A DNA stretch of 64,000 nt from Streptomyces sp. NBC_01408 (GCF_026340255.1 NZ_JAPEPJ010000001.1:4309501-4373500), one strand, 5' to 3'; positions 26,201-35,983 are shown, counted from the stretch's first letter. Numbers and translations: made by a program. Notes: generated by a model from the letters alone, not told the origin.

Positions 26201-26653
26201 ATGGCAGATCACCAGGAAGCATCCGTCACTCTGCCGAGCGATCCGGCCTCGGTCGCCGCCGCCCGCCGCTATGTCGCGGAGGTGCTGGGCGAATGGGGAC
26301 TGCCCGATGACGCCGACACCGCGGACAGTGTCAGACTGATCGTCTCGGAGCTCGCCACCAACGCGGTCCAGCACACCTTCGGCCAGTCGCCCACCTTCAC
26401 CGTCGACGTCCGGCTGGAGCGCGGGGAGTGGCTCCGCGTCGGAGTGACCGACAGCCACCCGCGCTGGCCCAAGCGGCTGCCCGCCGCGGTGCAGCAGGAC
26501 AACGGCCGCGGGATGGTCATCATCCGGTGGCTCACCGCGGAAGCGGGCGGCCGGCTCTCGGTCACCCCCACCGAGGAAGGCGGCAAGACGGTGTGGATCG
26601 CCTTGCCCTGGACGGTCGGGGCCCCGGCGGGGAGCGCCGTCACAGGCTGCTGA
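26201..26653 (+). CDS. RsbW/SpoIIAB-like ATP-binding protein
   Basis: A 150-residue GHKL ATPase of the anti-sigma-factor kinase type. The N box reads RLIVSELATNAVQH, the G1 box VGVTDSHPRWPK and the G2 area NGRGMVIIRWLTAEAGGR. Proteins of this type may phosphorylate an anti-anti-sigma factor or bind a sigma factor. The sequence starts MADHQEAS; a longer frame upstream adds residues without Shine-Dalgarno. Together with the divergent XRE and DUF397 genes it makes the standard streptomycete trio. Confidence 0.88.
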   Translation: MADHQEASVTLPSDPASVAAARRYVAEVLGEWGLPDDADTADSVRLIVSELATNAVQHTFGQSPTFTVDVRLERGEWLRVGVTDSHPRWPKRLPAAVQQDNGRGMVIIRWLTAEAGGRLSVTPTEEGGKTVWIALPWTVGAPAGSAVTGC

Positions 26654-26708
26654 ACCGCGTCGGGGTCAGGCGACCGGGTGGGGTCGGCGGGACCGGCGGC
26701 GGCCGGTC

Positions 26709-27107
26709 TCAGCCGAGTTCGCGCTCCGCGGTGCTCCGCTCGATGCACAGCTCGTTGCCCTCGGGGTCGGCCAGCACGACCCAGCCCAGGACCCCGTCCG
26801 GCGCGCGCCGGTCGTCCACGAGCTTCGCGCCGAGCCCCATCAGCCGCTCCACGGTCTCGTCCCGCGTGCCGGTCGACGGCTGGATGTCCAGGTGGACCCG
26901 GTTCTTGAGGGACTTGGCGTCGGGGACGCGGATGAAGAGCAGCCCGGGCACGCCGGGCTGCGCCGGCTCCGGCACGAGGAGGATCTCGTCGTCGCCCTCC
27001 TCGTCGTCCGGGTGGATCTGGAAGCCGGTCACGGCGGACCAGAACCGTGCGACCGCGTAGGGGTCGAGGGAGTCGAAGGTGATGTGCCGGACGGGGTTGA
27101 AGAACAC
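26709..27107 (-). CDS. VOC (glyoxalase/dioxygenase fold) family protein
   Basis: A 132-residue protein with two beta-alpha-beta-beta-beta modules. It starts VRHITFDSLDPYAVARFWSAVTG, then VHLDIQPSTGTRDETVERLMGLGAK, and ends VLADPEGNELCIE, which supplies the usual C-terminal Glu ligand. It belongs to the glyoxalase-like set; the substrate is not evident, and such proteins can be lyases, dioxygenases or drug-binding proteins. Standalone gene; the start is a GTG preceded by GAGGAGAC. Confidence 0.83.
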   Translation of the reverse strand: MFFNPVRHITFDSLDPYAVARFWSAVTGFQIHPDDEEGDDEILLVPEPAQPGVPGLLFIRVPDAKSLKNRVHLDIQPSTGTRDETVERLMGLGAKLVDDRRAPDGVLGWVVLADPEGNELCIERSTAERELG

Positions 27108-27223
27108 GCGTCTCCTCGGTGAAAGCCGTCTGAGCTCTGCTGGAAGGCTGCCCGCGGGGCCGCCTGACGGCCGTATACGGAACGGGGTTTGCCCGGCCCG
27201 GCCGCTGAACCGAGTGTCTCCCC

Positions 27224-27248
27224 GAAACGTGGGTTAACTCAACGGAAA
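27224..27248 (+). promoter_or_regulatory. Possible GlnR-like site upstream of ureA
   Basis: GTTAA-CTCAAC-GGAAA (27233-27248) follows a GAAAC at 27224-27228. This loosely fits gTnAc-N6-GaAAc. GlnR is known to repress ureA in Streptomyces coelicolor, so a site is expected here, but the match is imperfect. Apart from this and the palindrome at 27379, the 346-nt gap 27108-27453 shows no gene. Confidence 0.25.
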
Positions 27249-27378
27249 AACGGGGCCCCTAGCGTGGCAGCCACGTTCCTCCGCCAATGATCACCCATGA
27301 TCCGGTAAAGCTGCGGTGGTCGGGACGGAAAGCCTTTTCCTGTGTTGGGCAAGACACGCTTGGCTCGGATATGCGCAG

Positions 27379-27407
27379 GTCAACAGAGTGTTGACGGCAA
27401 GTAAGGT
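27379..27407 (+). promoter_or_regulatory. ureA promoter with a 7-3-7 palindromic operator
   Basis: GTCAACAGAGTGTTGAC (27379-27395) is a perfect inverted repeat with a 3-nt centre. A -10-like TAAGGT lies at 27402-27407, so the palindrome covers the -35 region. The ureA start is about 47 nt downstream. The bound factor is unknown; the pattern is not the Nur 6-5-6 pattern. Confidence 0.5.
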
Positions 27408-27453
27408 CGCCCCGGCACGATGTTGATCTTGTCCCGGAAGCTTGGTGATTCGT

Positions 27454-27756
27454 GTGCATCTGACACCGCACGAGCAGGAAAGACTGCTCATCCACGTGGC
27501 CGCCGACGTGGCCGCGAAACGCAGGGCCCGAGGGGTCCGCCTCAACCATCCCGAAGCGGTCGCCCTGATCACCTCGCACATCCTCGAAGGCGCCCGCGAC
27601 GGCCGCACCGTGGCCGAGCTGATGGCCTCCGGCCGTACCGTCCTGCGCCGCGAGGAGGTCATGGAGGGCATCCCCGAGATGATCCACGACGTCCAGGTCG
27701 AGGCGACCTTCCCGGACGGCACCAAACTCGTCACCGTCCACGACCCCATCGTCTGA
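27454..27756 (+). CDS. ureA: Urease subunit gamma
   Basis: A 100-residue subunit of the nickel enzyme urease (urea to ammonia and CO2). The sequence [38 protein letters not shown] and [18 protein letters not shown] is diagnostic. Start is put at the GTG giving the usual MxLTPHEQ opening; a GTG at 27445 and TTG at 27442 are in frame, with GGAAG just before them, and would add 3-4 residues. First gene of ureABCFGD. Confidence 0.94.
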   Translation: MHLTPHEQERLLIHVAADVAAKRRARGVRLNHPEAVALITSHILEGARDGRTVAELMASGRTVLRREEVMEGIPEMIHDVQVEATFPDGTKLVTVHDPIV

Positions 27757-27769
27757 AGGGCGAACCCGC

Positions 27770-28081
27770 ATGATCCCCGGCGAAATCGCCTACGGGGACG
27801 GCCCGGTGCTCCTCAACGAGGGCCGCCCCGTCACCCGTCTCGTCGTCCTCAACTCCGCCGACCGGCCCGTCCAGGTCGGCTCCCACTACCACTTCGCCGA
27901 GGCCAACCCCGGACTCGACTTCGACCGCCCCGCCGCCCGCGGGCTCCGGCTCAACGTCGCCGCCGGCACCGCCGTCCGCTTCGAACCGGGCATCCCGGTC
28001 GCGGTGGAACTCGTACCGCTGGGCGGACTGCGCACCGTAACGGGACTGCGCGGGGAGACCGGGGGGCCGCTCGATGGCTGA
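27770..28081 (+). CDS. ureB: Urease subunit beta
   Basis: A 103-residue subunit with the family pattern [35 protein letters not shown] and [14 protein letters not shown]. It starts 13 nt after ureA and its stop lies inside ureC, a short overlap typical of the operon. Confidence 0.94.
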   Translation: MIPGEIAYGDGPVLLNEGRPVTRLVVLNSADRPVQVGSHYHFAEANPGLDFDRPAARGLRLNVAAGTAVRFEPGIPVAVELVPLGGLRTVTGLRGETGGPLDG

Positions 28082-29795
28082 GATCTCGCGCCAGGAGTAC
28101 GCCGACCTGTTCGGGCCGACCGCCGGTGACCGGATCCGGCTGGCCGACACCGACCTCTTCGTCGAGATCGAGGAGGACCTCAGTGGCGGACCCGGCCGGT
28201 CCGGCGACGAGGCGGTCTTCGGCGGCGGCAAGGTCATCCGCGAGTCCATGGGCCAGGCCCGCACCACCCGCGCCGAGGGGGCCGCGGACACCGTGATCAC
28301 CGGGGTCGTCGTCCTCGACCACTGGGGCGTCGTCAAGGCCGACCTCGGCATCCGCGACGGCCGGATCTGCGGCATCGGCAAGGCCGGCAATCCCGACACC
28401 ATGGACGGGGTGGACCCCGCCCTGGTCATCGGCCCGGAGACGGAGATCATCGCCGGCAACGGGAAGATCGTCACGGCCGGGGCCATCGACGCCCACGTGC
28501 ACTTCATCTCCCCGACGATCATCGAGGAGGCCCTGGCCTCGGGGATCACCACCCTCGTCGGCGGCGGCACCGGGCCGGCCGAGGGAACCAAGGCCACCAC
28601 CGTCACCCCCGGACCCTGGCACCTCGCCCGGATGTTCGCCGCGCTGGAGGCCTACCCCGTCAACATCGGTCTGCTCGGCAAGGGCAACACCATGTCCCGC
28701 GAGGGCATGCACTCCCAACTGCGCGGCGGCGCCCTCGGGTTCAAGATCCACGAGGACTGGGGGTCCACCCCCGCCGTCATCGACGCCTGCCTGAGCGTCT
28801 GCGAGGAGACCGGCGTCCAGGTCGCCATCCACACCGACACGCTCAACGAGGCCGGATTCGTGGGCGACACCCTCGCCGCCATCGGCGGGCGCACCATCCA
28901 CTCGTACCACACCGAGGGAGCCGGCGGCGGGCACGCCCCCGACATCATCACCGTGGTCTCCGAGCCGAACATCCTGCCCAGCTCCACCAACCCCACCCGG
29001 CCGCACACCGTCAACACCGTCGAGGAACACCTCGACATGCTGATGGTCTGCCACCACCTCAACCCGGCCGTCCCCGAGGACCTCGCCTTCGCCGAGTCCC
29101 GCATCCGGCCCTCGACCATCGCCGCCGAGGACGTCCTGCACGACCTCGGGGCGATCTCCATCATCTCCTCCGACTCCCAGGCCATGGGCCGCGTCGGCGA
29201 GGTCGTCCTGCGCACCTGGCAGACGGCCCACGTGATGAAGAAGCGCCGGGGCTTCCTGCCCGGCGACGGGCCCGCCGACAACCACCGGGCCCGCCGCTAC
29301 GTCGCCAAGTACACGATCAACCCGGCCGTGGCCCAGGGCCTCGCCCGCGAGATCGGCTCCGTCGAGACCGGCAAACTCGCCGACCTGGTCTTGTGGAACC
29401 CCGCCTTCTTCGGGGTCAAGCCCGAAGTGGTCATCAAGGGCGGCCAGATCGCCTACGCGCAGATGGGCGACGCCAACGCCTCCATCCCCACCCCCCAGCC
29501 GGTGCTGCCCCGGCCGATGTTCGGCGCCCACGGGCGCGCACCCGGCCTCAACTCGCTCAACTTCACCGCGCAGGCCGCACTCGACGACGGACTGCCCGAA
29601 CGGCTCGGACTCGGCAAGCAGTTCGTGGCCATCGAGAGCACCCGCAAGGTCAGCAAGTCGGACATGCGCAACAACGACGCCATGCCGAGGGTGGAGGTCG
29701 ATGCCGACACCTTCACCGTCAGCATCGACGGGGAAGCCGTGGAACCGGCGCCCGCGACCGAACTGCCCATGGCCCAGCGATACTTCCTCTTCTGA
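28074..29795 (+). CDS. ureC: Urease subunit alpha
   Basis: A 573-residue catalytic subunit, the usual length. Nickel ligands and carbamate are visible: HVHFISP (H141 and H143), the carbamylated Lys K224 in [10 protein letters not shown], and [12 protein letters not shown] and [13 protein letters not shown] with further His. The flap MVCHHLNP and [11 protein letters not shown] are also present. It starts with ATG overlapping ureB by 8 nt. All catalytic residues I can check are intact, so the enzyme should be active if supplied with nickel. Confidence 0.96.
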   Translation: MAEISRQEYADLFGPTAGDRIRLADTDLFVEIEEDLSGGPGRSGDEAVFGGGKVIRESMGQARTTRAEGAADTVITGVVVLDHWGVVKADLGIRDGRICGIGKAGNPDTMDGVDPALVIGPETEIIAGNGKIVTAGAIDAHVHFISPTIIEEALASGITTLVGGGTGPAEGTKATTVTPGPWHLARMFAALEAYPVNIGLLGKGNTMSREGMHSQLRGGALGFKIHEDWGSTPAVIDACLSVCEETGVQVAIHTDTLNEAGFVGDTLAAIGGRTIHSYHTEGAGGGHAPDIITVVSEPNILPSSTNPTRPHTVNTVEEHLDMLMVCHHLNPAVPEDLAFAESRIRPSTIAAEDVLHDLGAISIISSDSQAMGRVGEVVLRTWQTAHVMKKRRGFLPGDGPADNHRARRYVAKYTINPAVAQGLAREIGSVETGKLADLVLWNPAFFGVKPEVVIKGGQIAYAQMGDANASIPTPQPVLPRPMFGAHGRAPGLNSLNFTAQAALDDGLPERLGLGKQFVAIESTRKVSKSDMRNNDAMPRVEVDADTFTVSIDGEAVEPAPATELPMAQRYFLF

Positions 29796-29811
29796 TGACG
29801 GGCCTCACCCG

Positions 29812-30486
29812 ATGAGCCTCGCCGCCCTGCTCGTCCTCGCCGACGGCCGCTTCCCCGCCGGGGGCCACGCCCACTCCGGCGGGGCCGAAGCCGCCTGCAA
29901 GGCGGGCCGGATCCGCGACGCGGCCACCCTGGAGGAGTTCTGCCGGGGCCGACTGCACACCGCGGGCCTCACCGCCGCCGGCCTCGCCGCCGCCGCGGCC
30001 CTCGGACTCGACCCGGCGGAGCTCGACGCCGCCGCCGACGCCCGCACCCCTTCGCCCGCGCTGCGCACCGCGGCCCGGCGGCTGGGCCGGCAGCTGATGC
30101 GGGCCGCCCGGGCCACCTGGCCCTCCCCCGAACTGGAGGAACTGGCCGCCGCCTTCCCGCGCGGAGCCCATCAGCCCGTCGTGCTCGGCGTCACCGCCCG
30201 GGCGGCCGGGCTCGGACCGCGCGACGCGGCGCACGTGGCGGCGTACGAGGCGGTCGGCGGGCCCGCGACCGCGACCGTCCGGCTGCTGGGCCTGGACCCC
30301 TTCGAGGCGAGCGGGGTCCTGGCCCGCCTCGCCCCGGAGCTGGACGCAGTCGCCGCCCGGGCGGAGCGGGCCGCGCTGCGCGCCCGCTCGGAGGGCCCGG
30401 ACGCCCTGCCCGCGGCCTCCTCACCCCTGCTGGAGATCGCGGCAGAGATCCATGCCGACTGGGCGGTACGGCTCTTCGCCTCCTGA
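29812..30486 (+). CDS. ureF: Urease accessory protein UreF
   Basis: A 224-residue all-helical GTPase-activating partner of UreG. The opening ALLVLADGRFPAGGHAHSGGAEAACKAG is the UreF hallmark. The rest is Ala-rich helix, as expected in actinomycetes. It begins 16 nt after ureC. Confidence 0.9.
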   Translation: MSLAALLVLADGRFPAGGHAHSGGAEAACKAGRIRDAATLEEFCRGRLHTAGLTAAGLAAAAALGLDPAELDAAADARTPSPALRTAARRLGRQLMRAARATWPSPELEELAAAFPRGAHQPVVLGVTARAAGLGPRDAAHVAAYEAVGGPATATVRLLGLDPFEASGVLARLAPELDAVAARAERAALRARSEGPDALPAASSPLLEIAAEIHADWAVRLFAS

Positions 30487-30531
30487 ACCGGCGCCCCGCC
30501 GGCCGTCCCGACCACCCCAAGGAGACCCCTG

Positions 30532-31227
30532 ATGCACCTCGACCACGCCGTGACCTACCCCCAGCGGCACACCCACGGCGCCGCGCCGCTGCGGGCCGAC
30601 GGCTCGCGCCGCGCCCTGCGCATCGGACTCGGCGGACCCGTCGGCTCCGGCAAGACCGCCACCGTCGCCGCGCTCTGCCGCGCCCTGCGCGCCGAGTTCT
30701 CCATGGCCGTCGTCACGAACGACATCTACACGCGGGAGGACGCCGAGTTCCTGCTCCGGGAGGCCGTGCTGCCGCCCGAGCGGATCACCGCCGTGGAGAC
30801 CGGGGCCTGTCCGCACACCGCCATCCGCGACGACATCTCCGCCAACCTGGAGGCCGTGGAAGAACTGGAGGAGGCCTTCCGGGAGAGCGGTCCGCTCGAC
30901 CTGATCCTCGTCGAGTCCGGCGGGGACAACCTCACCGCCACCTTCTCCCGCGGCCTGGCCGACGCCCAGATCTTCGTCATCGACGTGGCCGGCGGGGACG
31001 ACATCCCGCGCAAGGGCGGCCCCGGCGTCACCACCGCCGACCTCCTCGTCGTCAACAAGACCGACCTCGCCCCCCACGTCGGCTCCGACCTGGACCGGAT
31101 GGCCCGCGACGCCGCCGAGCAGCGCGGCGAACTGCCCGTCGCCTTCCAGTCGCTGCGCGGCCCGGACGGAGTGGCCCCGGTGGCCGCCTGGGTGCGCGAG
31201 CGGATCGCCGCCTGGACCGTACGGTGA
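30532..31227 (+). CDS. ureG: Urease accessory GTPase UreG
   Basis: A 231-residue SIMIBI GTPase that delivers nickel. It shows [18 protein letters not shown] (P-loop), [29 protein letters not shown] with the CPH metal motif, [12 protein letters not shown] and [12 protein letters not shown]. The N-terminus has several His ([15 protein letters not shown]) that may store nickel. AAGGAG precedes the ATG at 9 nt spacing. Confidence 0.95.
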   Translation: MHLDHAVTYPQRHTHGAAPLRADGSRRALRIGLGGPVGSGKTATVAALCRALRAEFSMAVVTNDIYTREDAEFLLREAVLPPERITAVETGACPHTAIRDDISANLEAVEELEEAFRESGPLDLILVESGGDNLTATFSRGLADAQIFVIDVAGGDDIPRKGGPGVTTADLLVVNKTDLAPHVGSDLDRMARDAAEQRGELPVAFQSLRGPDGVAPVAAWVRERIAAWTVR

Positions 31228-32072
31228 CCAGCGCGCCCGCCCTCGCTCCGCCGGCCGCCGCCCCTTCCACCCCGCCGGCCCCCGTCCCGCCGGTCCCCGC
31301 CCCGGAGCCGCCGCCCGCGGCGGGCCTGCGCGCCACCGCCCGGATCCACGCCGTCGCCGACGGGCGCGGCTCCACCGCCCTGCCCCTGCTGGCCGGGGAG
31401 GGGCCGCTCGCGCTGCGCCGCACCCGCGGCCGCGGGGCCGAGGCCGGGGTCATGCTGGTCGGCGCGATGAGCGCCCCGCTGGGCGGGGACCACCTCACCG
31501 TCGAGGTCACCGCCGGGCCCGCGGCCCGCCTCGCCCTCGCCTCGGCGGCGGCGACGCTGGCGCTGCCCGGCCGAGGTGGCGAGCCCGCGCGGTACGACGT
31601 ACGGCTCGACCTGGCGGAGGGGGCCTCGGTGCGCTGGCTGCCCGAGCCGCTGGTCTCCGTGCGGGGCAGCGACCTGAGGGTGCGCACGCGGGCCGAACTC
31701 GCCCCCACCGCACGGCTGCTGCTGCGCGAGGAGCAGGTGCTGGGCCGGACCGGGGAGCCCCCGGGCCTGCTGCGCAGCCGGCTCACCGTCGGCCTCGGCG
31801 GCCGTCCGCTGCTGGACCAGGAACTCACCTGCGGGCCCGGGGCGCCCGGCGGCTGGGACGGCCCGGCGGGGCTGGCGGGCCACCGGGCGCTCGGCCAGCT
31901 CCTGGTCGTGGACCCGGCCTTCGCCGGGGCGCCGCCCGCGGCCGGGCCGCTGGGGGAGTTCGCCGCGGTGACCCCGCTGGCCGGCCCGGCCGTACTCGTG
32001 ACGGCCCTGGCCCCGGACGCCCTGCGGCTGCGTGAACTGCTCGACACGGCCCTGCGTTCCTACGGCTGGTGA
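31224..32072 (+). CDS. ureD: Urease accessory protein UreD
   Basis: A 282-residue scaffold protein that recruits apo-urease. It has [41 protein letters not shown] and [16 protein letters not shown]. Its GTG overlaps the ureG stop (GTGA). The N-terminal 40 residues are a Pro/Ala stretch. It ends the operon; ureE, the nickel chaperone, is absent, as usual in streptomycetes. Confidence 0.9.
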   Translation: MTSAPALAPPAAAPSTPPAPVPPVPAPEPPPAAGLRATARIHAVADGRGSTALPLLAGEGPLALRRTRGRGAEAGVMLVGAMSAPLGGDHLTVEVTAGPAARLALASAAATLALPGRGGEPARYDVRLDLAEGASVRWLPEPLVSVRGSDLRVRTRAELAPTARLLLREEQVLGRTGEPPGLLRSRLTVGLGGRPLLDQELTCGPGAPGGWDGPAGLAGHRALGQLLVVDPAFAGAPPAAGPLGEFAAVTPLAGPAVLVTALAPDALRLRELLDTALRSYGW

Positions 32073-32268
32073 CCGGGGCCTCCCGCCTCAGGGCGAATCG
32101 GACACCGCTCAGCGGTACACGCCTCCCCGGTTATCGGGTTGGCAAAGAACCGGGCCGCGCTCTGTCGCCCGGTACGGGTGAGCGACAAGGATCCCCTTGC
32201 GCCCCGATGACCGGGCCTGACCGAACCATGCTGCCCACGGCGGCACTTGACGCAGGGGGAACCACCAC

Positions 32269-33933
32269 GTGATACGTACCGCGACGCTGGGGAGCGCCGC
32301 CACTCTCATCACCGGCGCACTCGCGGCGGGCCTGTTGCTCGCACCGCCCGCCGGAGCGGCTCCGGCCGACCGTGACAACGGGGCCGCGGAGGCGGCGGGC
32401 GTGAAGATCGCCGCCGCCCGCGCCGCGCACACCGGGATCGACTGGAAGGACTGTCCCGCCGACTGGGGCTTCGAGAAGCCCATCCAGTGCGGCTGGGTGA
32501 AGGTCCCGCTCGACTACAGCAAGCCGTTCGGCAAGACCATCGACCTCGCGGTCGACCGGATCGCCAGCACGGGCACCAAGGAGGAGCGCCAGGGCGCGCT
32601 CGTCTACAACCCGGGCGGCCCCGGCGGCTCGGGCATGCGCTTCCCGCGCCGGGTCACCACCCAGAGCCCGCTGTGGGTGAACACCGCGAAGGCCTACGAC
32701 TTCGTGGGCTTCGACCCCCGCGGCGTCGGCCACTCGGCGCCCATCTCCTGCATCGACCCGCAGGAGTTCGTGAAGGCCCCCAAGGCCGACCCGGTCCCGT
32801 CCGGCGAGGCCGACAAGCGCGCCCAGCGCAAGCTCGCGGCCGAGTACGCGGACGGCTGCAAGGAGCGCAGCGGCGAGATGCTGCCGCACATGACCACCCC
32901 GAACACCGCGCGCGACCTGGACGTCATCCGGGCGGCCCTCGGCGAGCAGAAGCTGAACTTCCTCGGCGTCTCCTACGGCACCTACATCGGCGGGGTCTAC
33001 GCGACCCTGTTCCCGACCCACGTGCGCCGCATGATCGTCGACAGCGTGGTCGACCCGGACCGGGACAACATCTGGTACGAGGCCAACCTCGGCCAGGACG
33101 TCGCCTTCCAGACCCGCTGGAACGACTGGCAGGACTGGGTCGCCGCGAACGACGCCGTCTTCCACATCGGCGACACCCGCGCCAAGGTCGAGGCCAAGTA
33201 CCAGGAGCTGCGCGCCGCGGCCAAGGCGAACCCGATCGGCGGGGTCGTCGGCCCCGCCGAGCTGATCGGCTTCTTCCAGGGCGCCCCGTACTACGACTCC
33301 TCCTGGGTGCCCGTCGCCCAGACCTGGAGCAAGTACCTCGCCGGCGACACCCAGGCGCTGGTCGACGCGATCGCCCCGGACATGTCCGACCTCAAGGGCA
33401 ACGCGGCGACCGAGAACGGCAACGCCGTGTACACCGCGGTCGAGTGCGCCGACGCGAAGTGGCCCACCAGCTGGGCGAAGTGGGACCGGGACAACACCAG
33501 GCTGCACGCCAAGTACCCGTTCCTGACCTGGTCGAACGCCTGGATGAACCTGCCCTGCGCGACCTGGAAGTCCAAGCAGAGCACCCCGATCGAGGTCGGT
33601 GCCAAGCGCGGCCTGCCGCCGGTGCTGATCGTCCAGTCCGAGCGGGACGCGGCCACGCCGTACAAGGGCGCCGTCTCGCTGCACAAGCGGCTGGCCGGCT
33701 CGCGCCTGATCACCGAGCGGGGCGCGGGCTCGCACGGGGTCACCAGCGTGGTGAACCCCTGTATCAACACCCGGGTGGACGCCTACCTGCTGACGGGCAA
33801 GGTCGACACCAAGGACGTGACGTGCGACCCGCACGCCACCCCGGTCGCCCCGGCCCCGGCCGCCGCGAAGTCCCTCGGCCAGGCCCCGGCCTCGGACCTC
33901 CTGGCGCACGAGGAGCTCCCGGCCGTCCGCTAG
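32269..33933 (+). CDS. Secreted alpha/beta hydrolase, tripeptidyl aminopeptidase type (S33)
   Basis: A 554-residue exported peptidase. A Sec signal peptide with an Ala-x-Ala site covers residues ~1-30 ([12 protein letters not shown]). The mature part has VYNPGGPGGSGMRFP, FVGFDPRGVGHSAPI, the nucleophile LGVSYGTYIGGVYA, the acid in VQSERDAATPYKG and the His in GAGSHGV, with the TAP-like C-terminal domain. Members remove N-terminal tripeptides from extracellular proteins, for example in S. lividans. Start GTG; no clear Shine-Dalgarno beyond GGGGGAA. Confidence 0.9.
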   Translation: MIRTATLGSAATLITGALAAGLLLAPPAGAAPADRDNGAAEAAGVKIAAARAAHTGIDWKDCPADWGFEKPIQCGWVKVPLDYSKPFGKTIDLAVDRIASTGTKEERQGALVYNPGGPGGSGMRFPRRVTTQSPLWVNTAKAYDFVGFDPRGVGHSAPISCIDPQEFVKAPKADPVPSGEADKRAQRKLAAEYADGCKERSGEMLPHMTTPNTARDLDVIRAALGEQKLNFLGVSYGTYIGGVYATLFPTHVRRMIVDSVVDPDRDNIWYEANLGQDVAFQTRWNDWQDWVAANDAVFHIGDTRAKVEAKYQELRAAAKANPIGGVVGPAELIGFFQGAPYYDSSWVPVAQTWSKYLAGDTQALVDAIAPDMSDLKGNAATENGNAVYTAVECADAKWPTSWAKWDRDNTRLHAKYPFLTWSNAWMNLPCATWKSKQSTPIEVGAKRGLPPVLIVQSERDAATPYKGAVSLHKRLAGSRLITERGAGSHGVTSVVNPCINTRVDAYLLTGKVDTKDVTCDPHATPVAPAPAAAKSLGQAPASDLLAHEELPAVR

Positions 33934-33935
33934 AC

Positions 33936-33974
33936 CGTCCGACCGGCCCGTCCGACCGGCCCGTCCGACCGGCT
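33936..33974. repeat. 13-bp tandem repeat, three units
   Basis: CGTCCGACCGGCC occurs twice exactly, and a third time with one change, immediately after the peptidase stop. It lies between convergent genes. No hairpin function is obvious. Confidence 0.6.
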
Positions 33975-34025
33975 CGTCGACAGCCCGACCGCCGGTCCCC
34001 GGGCCGGTCCGGCACGGGAGAAGGC

Positions 34026-34736
34026 TCAGCGCGAGGTGCGCCGGGCCTTCTTCCGTTCGGCCTCTTCCTCGGCCTTGACCTCGGCCGCGTACCGGTCCAC
34101 GTACTCCTGGCCGGACAGTCCGAGGATCGCGTACATGATCTCGTCGGTGACGGCCCGCAGGACGGCCCGCTCGCCCTCCAGCCCCGCGTAGCGGGAGAAG
34201 TCCATCGGCTCACCGAAGCGGATCGTCACCCGCCGGATCTTCGGGATCTTCTGCCCGGGCGGCTGGATCTCGAAGGTGCCGACCATCGCACACGGTACGA
34301 CGGGCACCCCGGCGCCCAGCGCCATCGCGGCCACGCCCACCTTGCCCTTGTACAGCCGCCCGTCGTGCGAGCGCGTGCCCTCCGGGTAGATGCCCAGGAG
34401 CTCCTCCTTGGCCAGCACGCCGAGCCCCTCGCGCAGGGCGGCCTGTCCGGCGTCCTTGCCGGAGCGGTCCACGGGGATCTGCCCGGCGCTGCGGAAGAAC
34501 GCGGCGGTGAGCCGGCCCTTGACCCCGGGGCCGGTGAAGTACTCGGCCTTCGCGAGGAAGGTGATCCGCCGCTTGAGGATCGCGGGCATCAGGAAATGAT
34601 CGGAGAACGACAGGTGGTTGCCCGCGATGATCGCGGCCCCCTCCGTCGGGATGTTCTCCAGTCCCTCGATCCGCGGGCGGAACAGCAGCCTCAGCAGCGG
34701 ACCGAGCAACACGTGCTTGAGCAAGTGGTAGAACAC
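34026..34736 (-). CDS. 1-acyl-sn-glycerol-3-phosphate acyltransferase (PlsC family)
   Basis: A 236-residue membrane-associated acyltransferase. Block I is GNHLSFSDHFL (H41 and D46, the NHx4D motif), block II FLAKAEYFTGPGVKGRL, block III GIYPEGTRSHDGRLYKGKVG, block IV VVPCAMVGTFEI. It transfers an acyl group to lysophosphatidic acid or a related acceptor in phospholipid synthesis. The C-terminus is a Lys/Arg/Glu-rich helix that may contact the membrane. Start is GTG. It lies on the same strand as a small membrane protein and the CtaG gene upstream. Confidence 0.9.
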   Translation of the reverse strand: MFYHLLKHVLLGPLLRLLFRPRIEGLENIPTEGAAIIAGNHLSFSDHFLMPAILKRRITFLAKAEYFTGPGVKGRLTAAFFRSAGQIPVDRSGKDAGQAALREGLGVLAKEELLGIYPEGTRSHDGRLYKGKVGVAAMALGAGVPVVPCAMVGTFEIQPPGQKIPKIRRVTIRFGEPMDFSRYAGLEGERAVLRAVTDEIMYAILGLSGQEYVDRYAAEVKAEEEAERKKARRTSR

Positions 34737-34835
34737 CAGGCCGCTCCCGTCGATGTCCCGTTGTCACGGCCATCGTACGGACAGTCAGTCCCGGTCCGGC
34801 AGCTCAGGGACCGCCTTGATCGCACCCTGTCTTGA

Positions 34836-34994
34836 TCACACGCTGCGGGAGGCGGCCATTCCGGCGGTCAGCAGCCCCAGCACCACCCAGCCGAACCACA
34901 GCCAGCCGTTGCTGCCGAGGGCCACGGAGTACACGGCGACGGCCACCAGAGCGGCGAAGGTCATGACAGCCATCGCCTTAACAGATCCGGTCAT
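34836..34994 (-). CDS. Small two-segment membrane protein
   Basis: A 52-residue protein (MTGSVKAMAVMTF... to SRSV) with two hydrophobic stretches separated by GSNGW. It begins 32 nt after the CtaG stop on the same strand, so it is likely co-transcribed. I do not recognise a named family; a small partner of cytochrome oxidase assembly is possible, but inferred only from position. Confidence 0.6.
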   Translation of the reverse strand: MTGSVKAMAVMTFAALVAVAVYSVALGSNGWLWFGWVVLGLLTAGMAASRSV

Positions 34995-35026
34995 GCCCCA
35001 TGGTCGCGCGCCGAGGCGCCGACGCG

Positions 35027-35983
35027 CTACTGGCCACGCGCTTGGAGCGAGGCCAGATACGCGTTGTACGCCGCCAGCTCCTGGTCCCCGTCGCGGTCCG
35101 CGGCCCGGTCGGAACGCTTCGCCGCCCGCTGCTCGGAGTGGTACCACTGGAAGACCAGCGCGATCAGCACCAGCACCGAGGGGATCTCGCTGAAGGCCCA
35201 CGCGATACCGCCGCCCCACTGCTGGTCGAGCAGTGGATCGATGCCGAGGGATGCGGGCGGGTTCGCGTACGTCTTGATCATCGGCTCGCTCGCCATCATC
35301 AGCGCGATGCCGAAGAAGGCGTGGAAGGGCATCCCGGCGAAGAGCTCCAGCATGCGCATCACGTACCCCGGCCGGTGCGGGCCCGGGTCGATGCCCATGA
35401 TCGGCCAGAAGAAGATCAGGCCGACGGCGAGGAAGTGCAGCATCATCGCGATGTGCCCGGTCCGGCTCTCCATCAGGAAGTCGAAGAGCGGGGTGAAGTA
35501 CAGGGCGTAGAGGCTGGCGATGAACATCGGGATCGTGAAGGCCGGGTGCGTGATGATCCGCATGTACCGGCTGTGCAGCAGCATCAGGAGCAGCTCGCGC
35601 GGCCCCTTGGTGCCGCGCGCGGCCGGCGGCAGCGCGCGCAGCGCCAGTGTCATCGGCGCGCCGAGCAGCAGCAGGATCGGGGTGATCATGCTGATCACCA
35701 TGTGCTGGACCATGTGCACGCTGAACATGACCATGCCGTAGTCATTCAGCTTCGTGCACATCACCAGGATCACGCTCAGCACACCGAGCGTGAACGCGAT
35801 GGTCCGGCCCACCGGCCAGGAGTCCCCGCGCCGGCGCAGCCGCAGCACGCCCCATCCGTACAGGGCGAGCGCCAGCACCGAGCCGATCAGGAAGAAGGAG
35901 TCGAAGGAGAACTCCAGACCACGCCCGAGAGTGAAGGGCGGCAGGTCCATGTCCATGTCCATGCCGTGCCCGCTGTGATCCAT
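35027..35983 (-). CDS. ctaG: Cytochrome c oxidase assembly protein (CtaG/caa3 type)
   Basis: A 318-residue integral membrane protein with about seven hydrophobic segments. The opening MDHSGHGMDMDMD is a His/Met cluster fit for copper. Conserved residues include SVHMVQHMVISMITPILLLLGAP, HPAFTIPMFIASLYALYF and MLHFLAVGLIFFWP, typical of the caa3_CtaG family involved in copper delivery to the oxidase. Start is set at this His/Met stretch, preceded by GGGAG; the frame continues upstream without a plausible start. Confidence 0.87.
   Translation of the reverse strand: MDHSGHGMDMDMDLPPFTLGRGLEFSFDSFFLIGSVLALALYGWGVLRLRRRGDSWPVGRTIAFTLGVLSVILVMCTKLNDYGMVMFSVHMVQHMVISMITPILLLLGAPMTLALRALPPAARGTKGPRELLLMLLHSRYMRIITHPAFTIPMFIASLYALYFTPLFDFLMESRTGHIAMMLHFLAVGLIFFWPIMGIDPGPHRPGYVMRMLELFAGMPFHAFFGIALMMASEPMIKTYANPPASLGIDPLLDQQWGGGIAWAFSEIPSVLVLIALVFQWYHSEQRAAKRSDRAADRDGDQELAAYNAYLASLQARGQ

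Noticed and set aside
27379..27395. ureA palindrome as a Nur box
   Set aside because: Arms are GTCAACA/TGTTGAC with a 3-nt centre; Nur needs TTGCAA-type arms with a 5-nt spacer.
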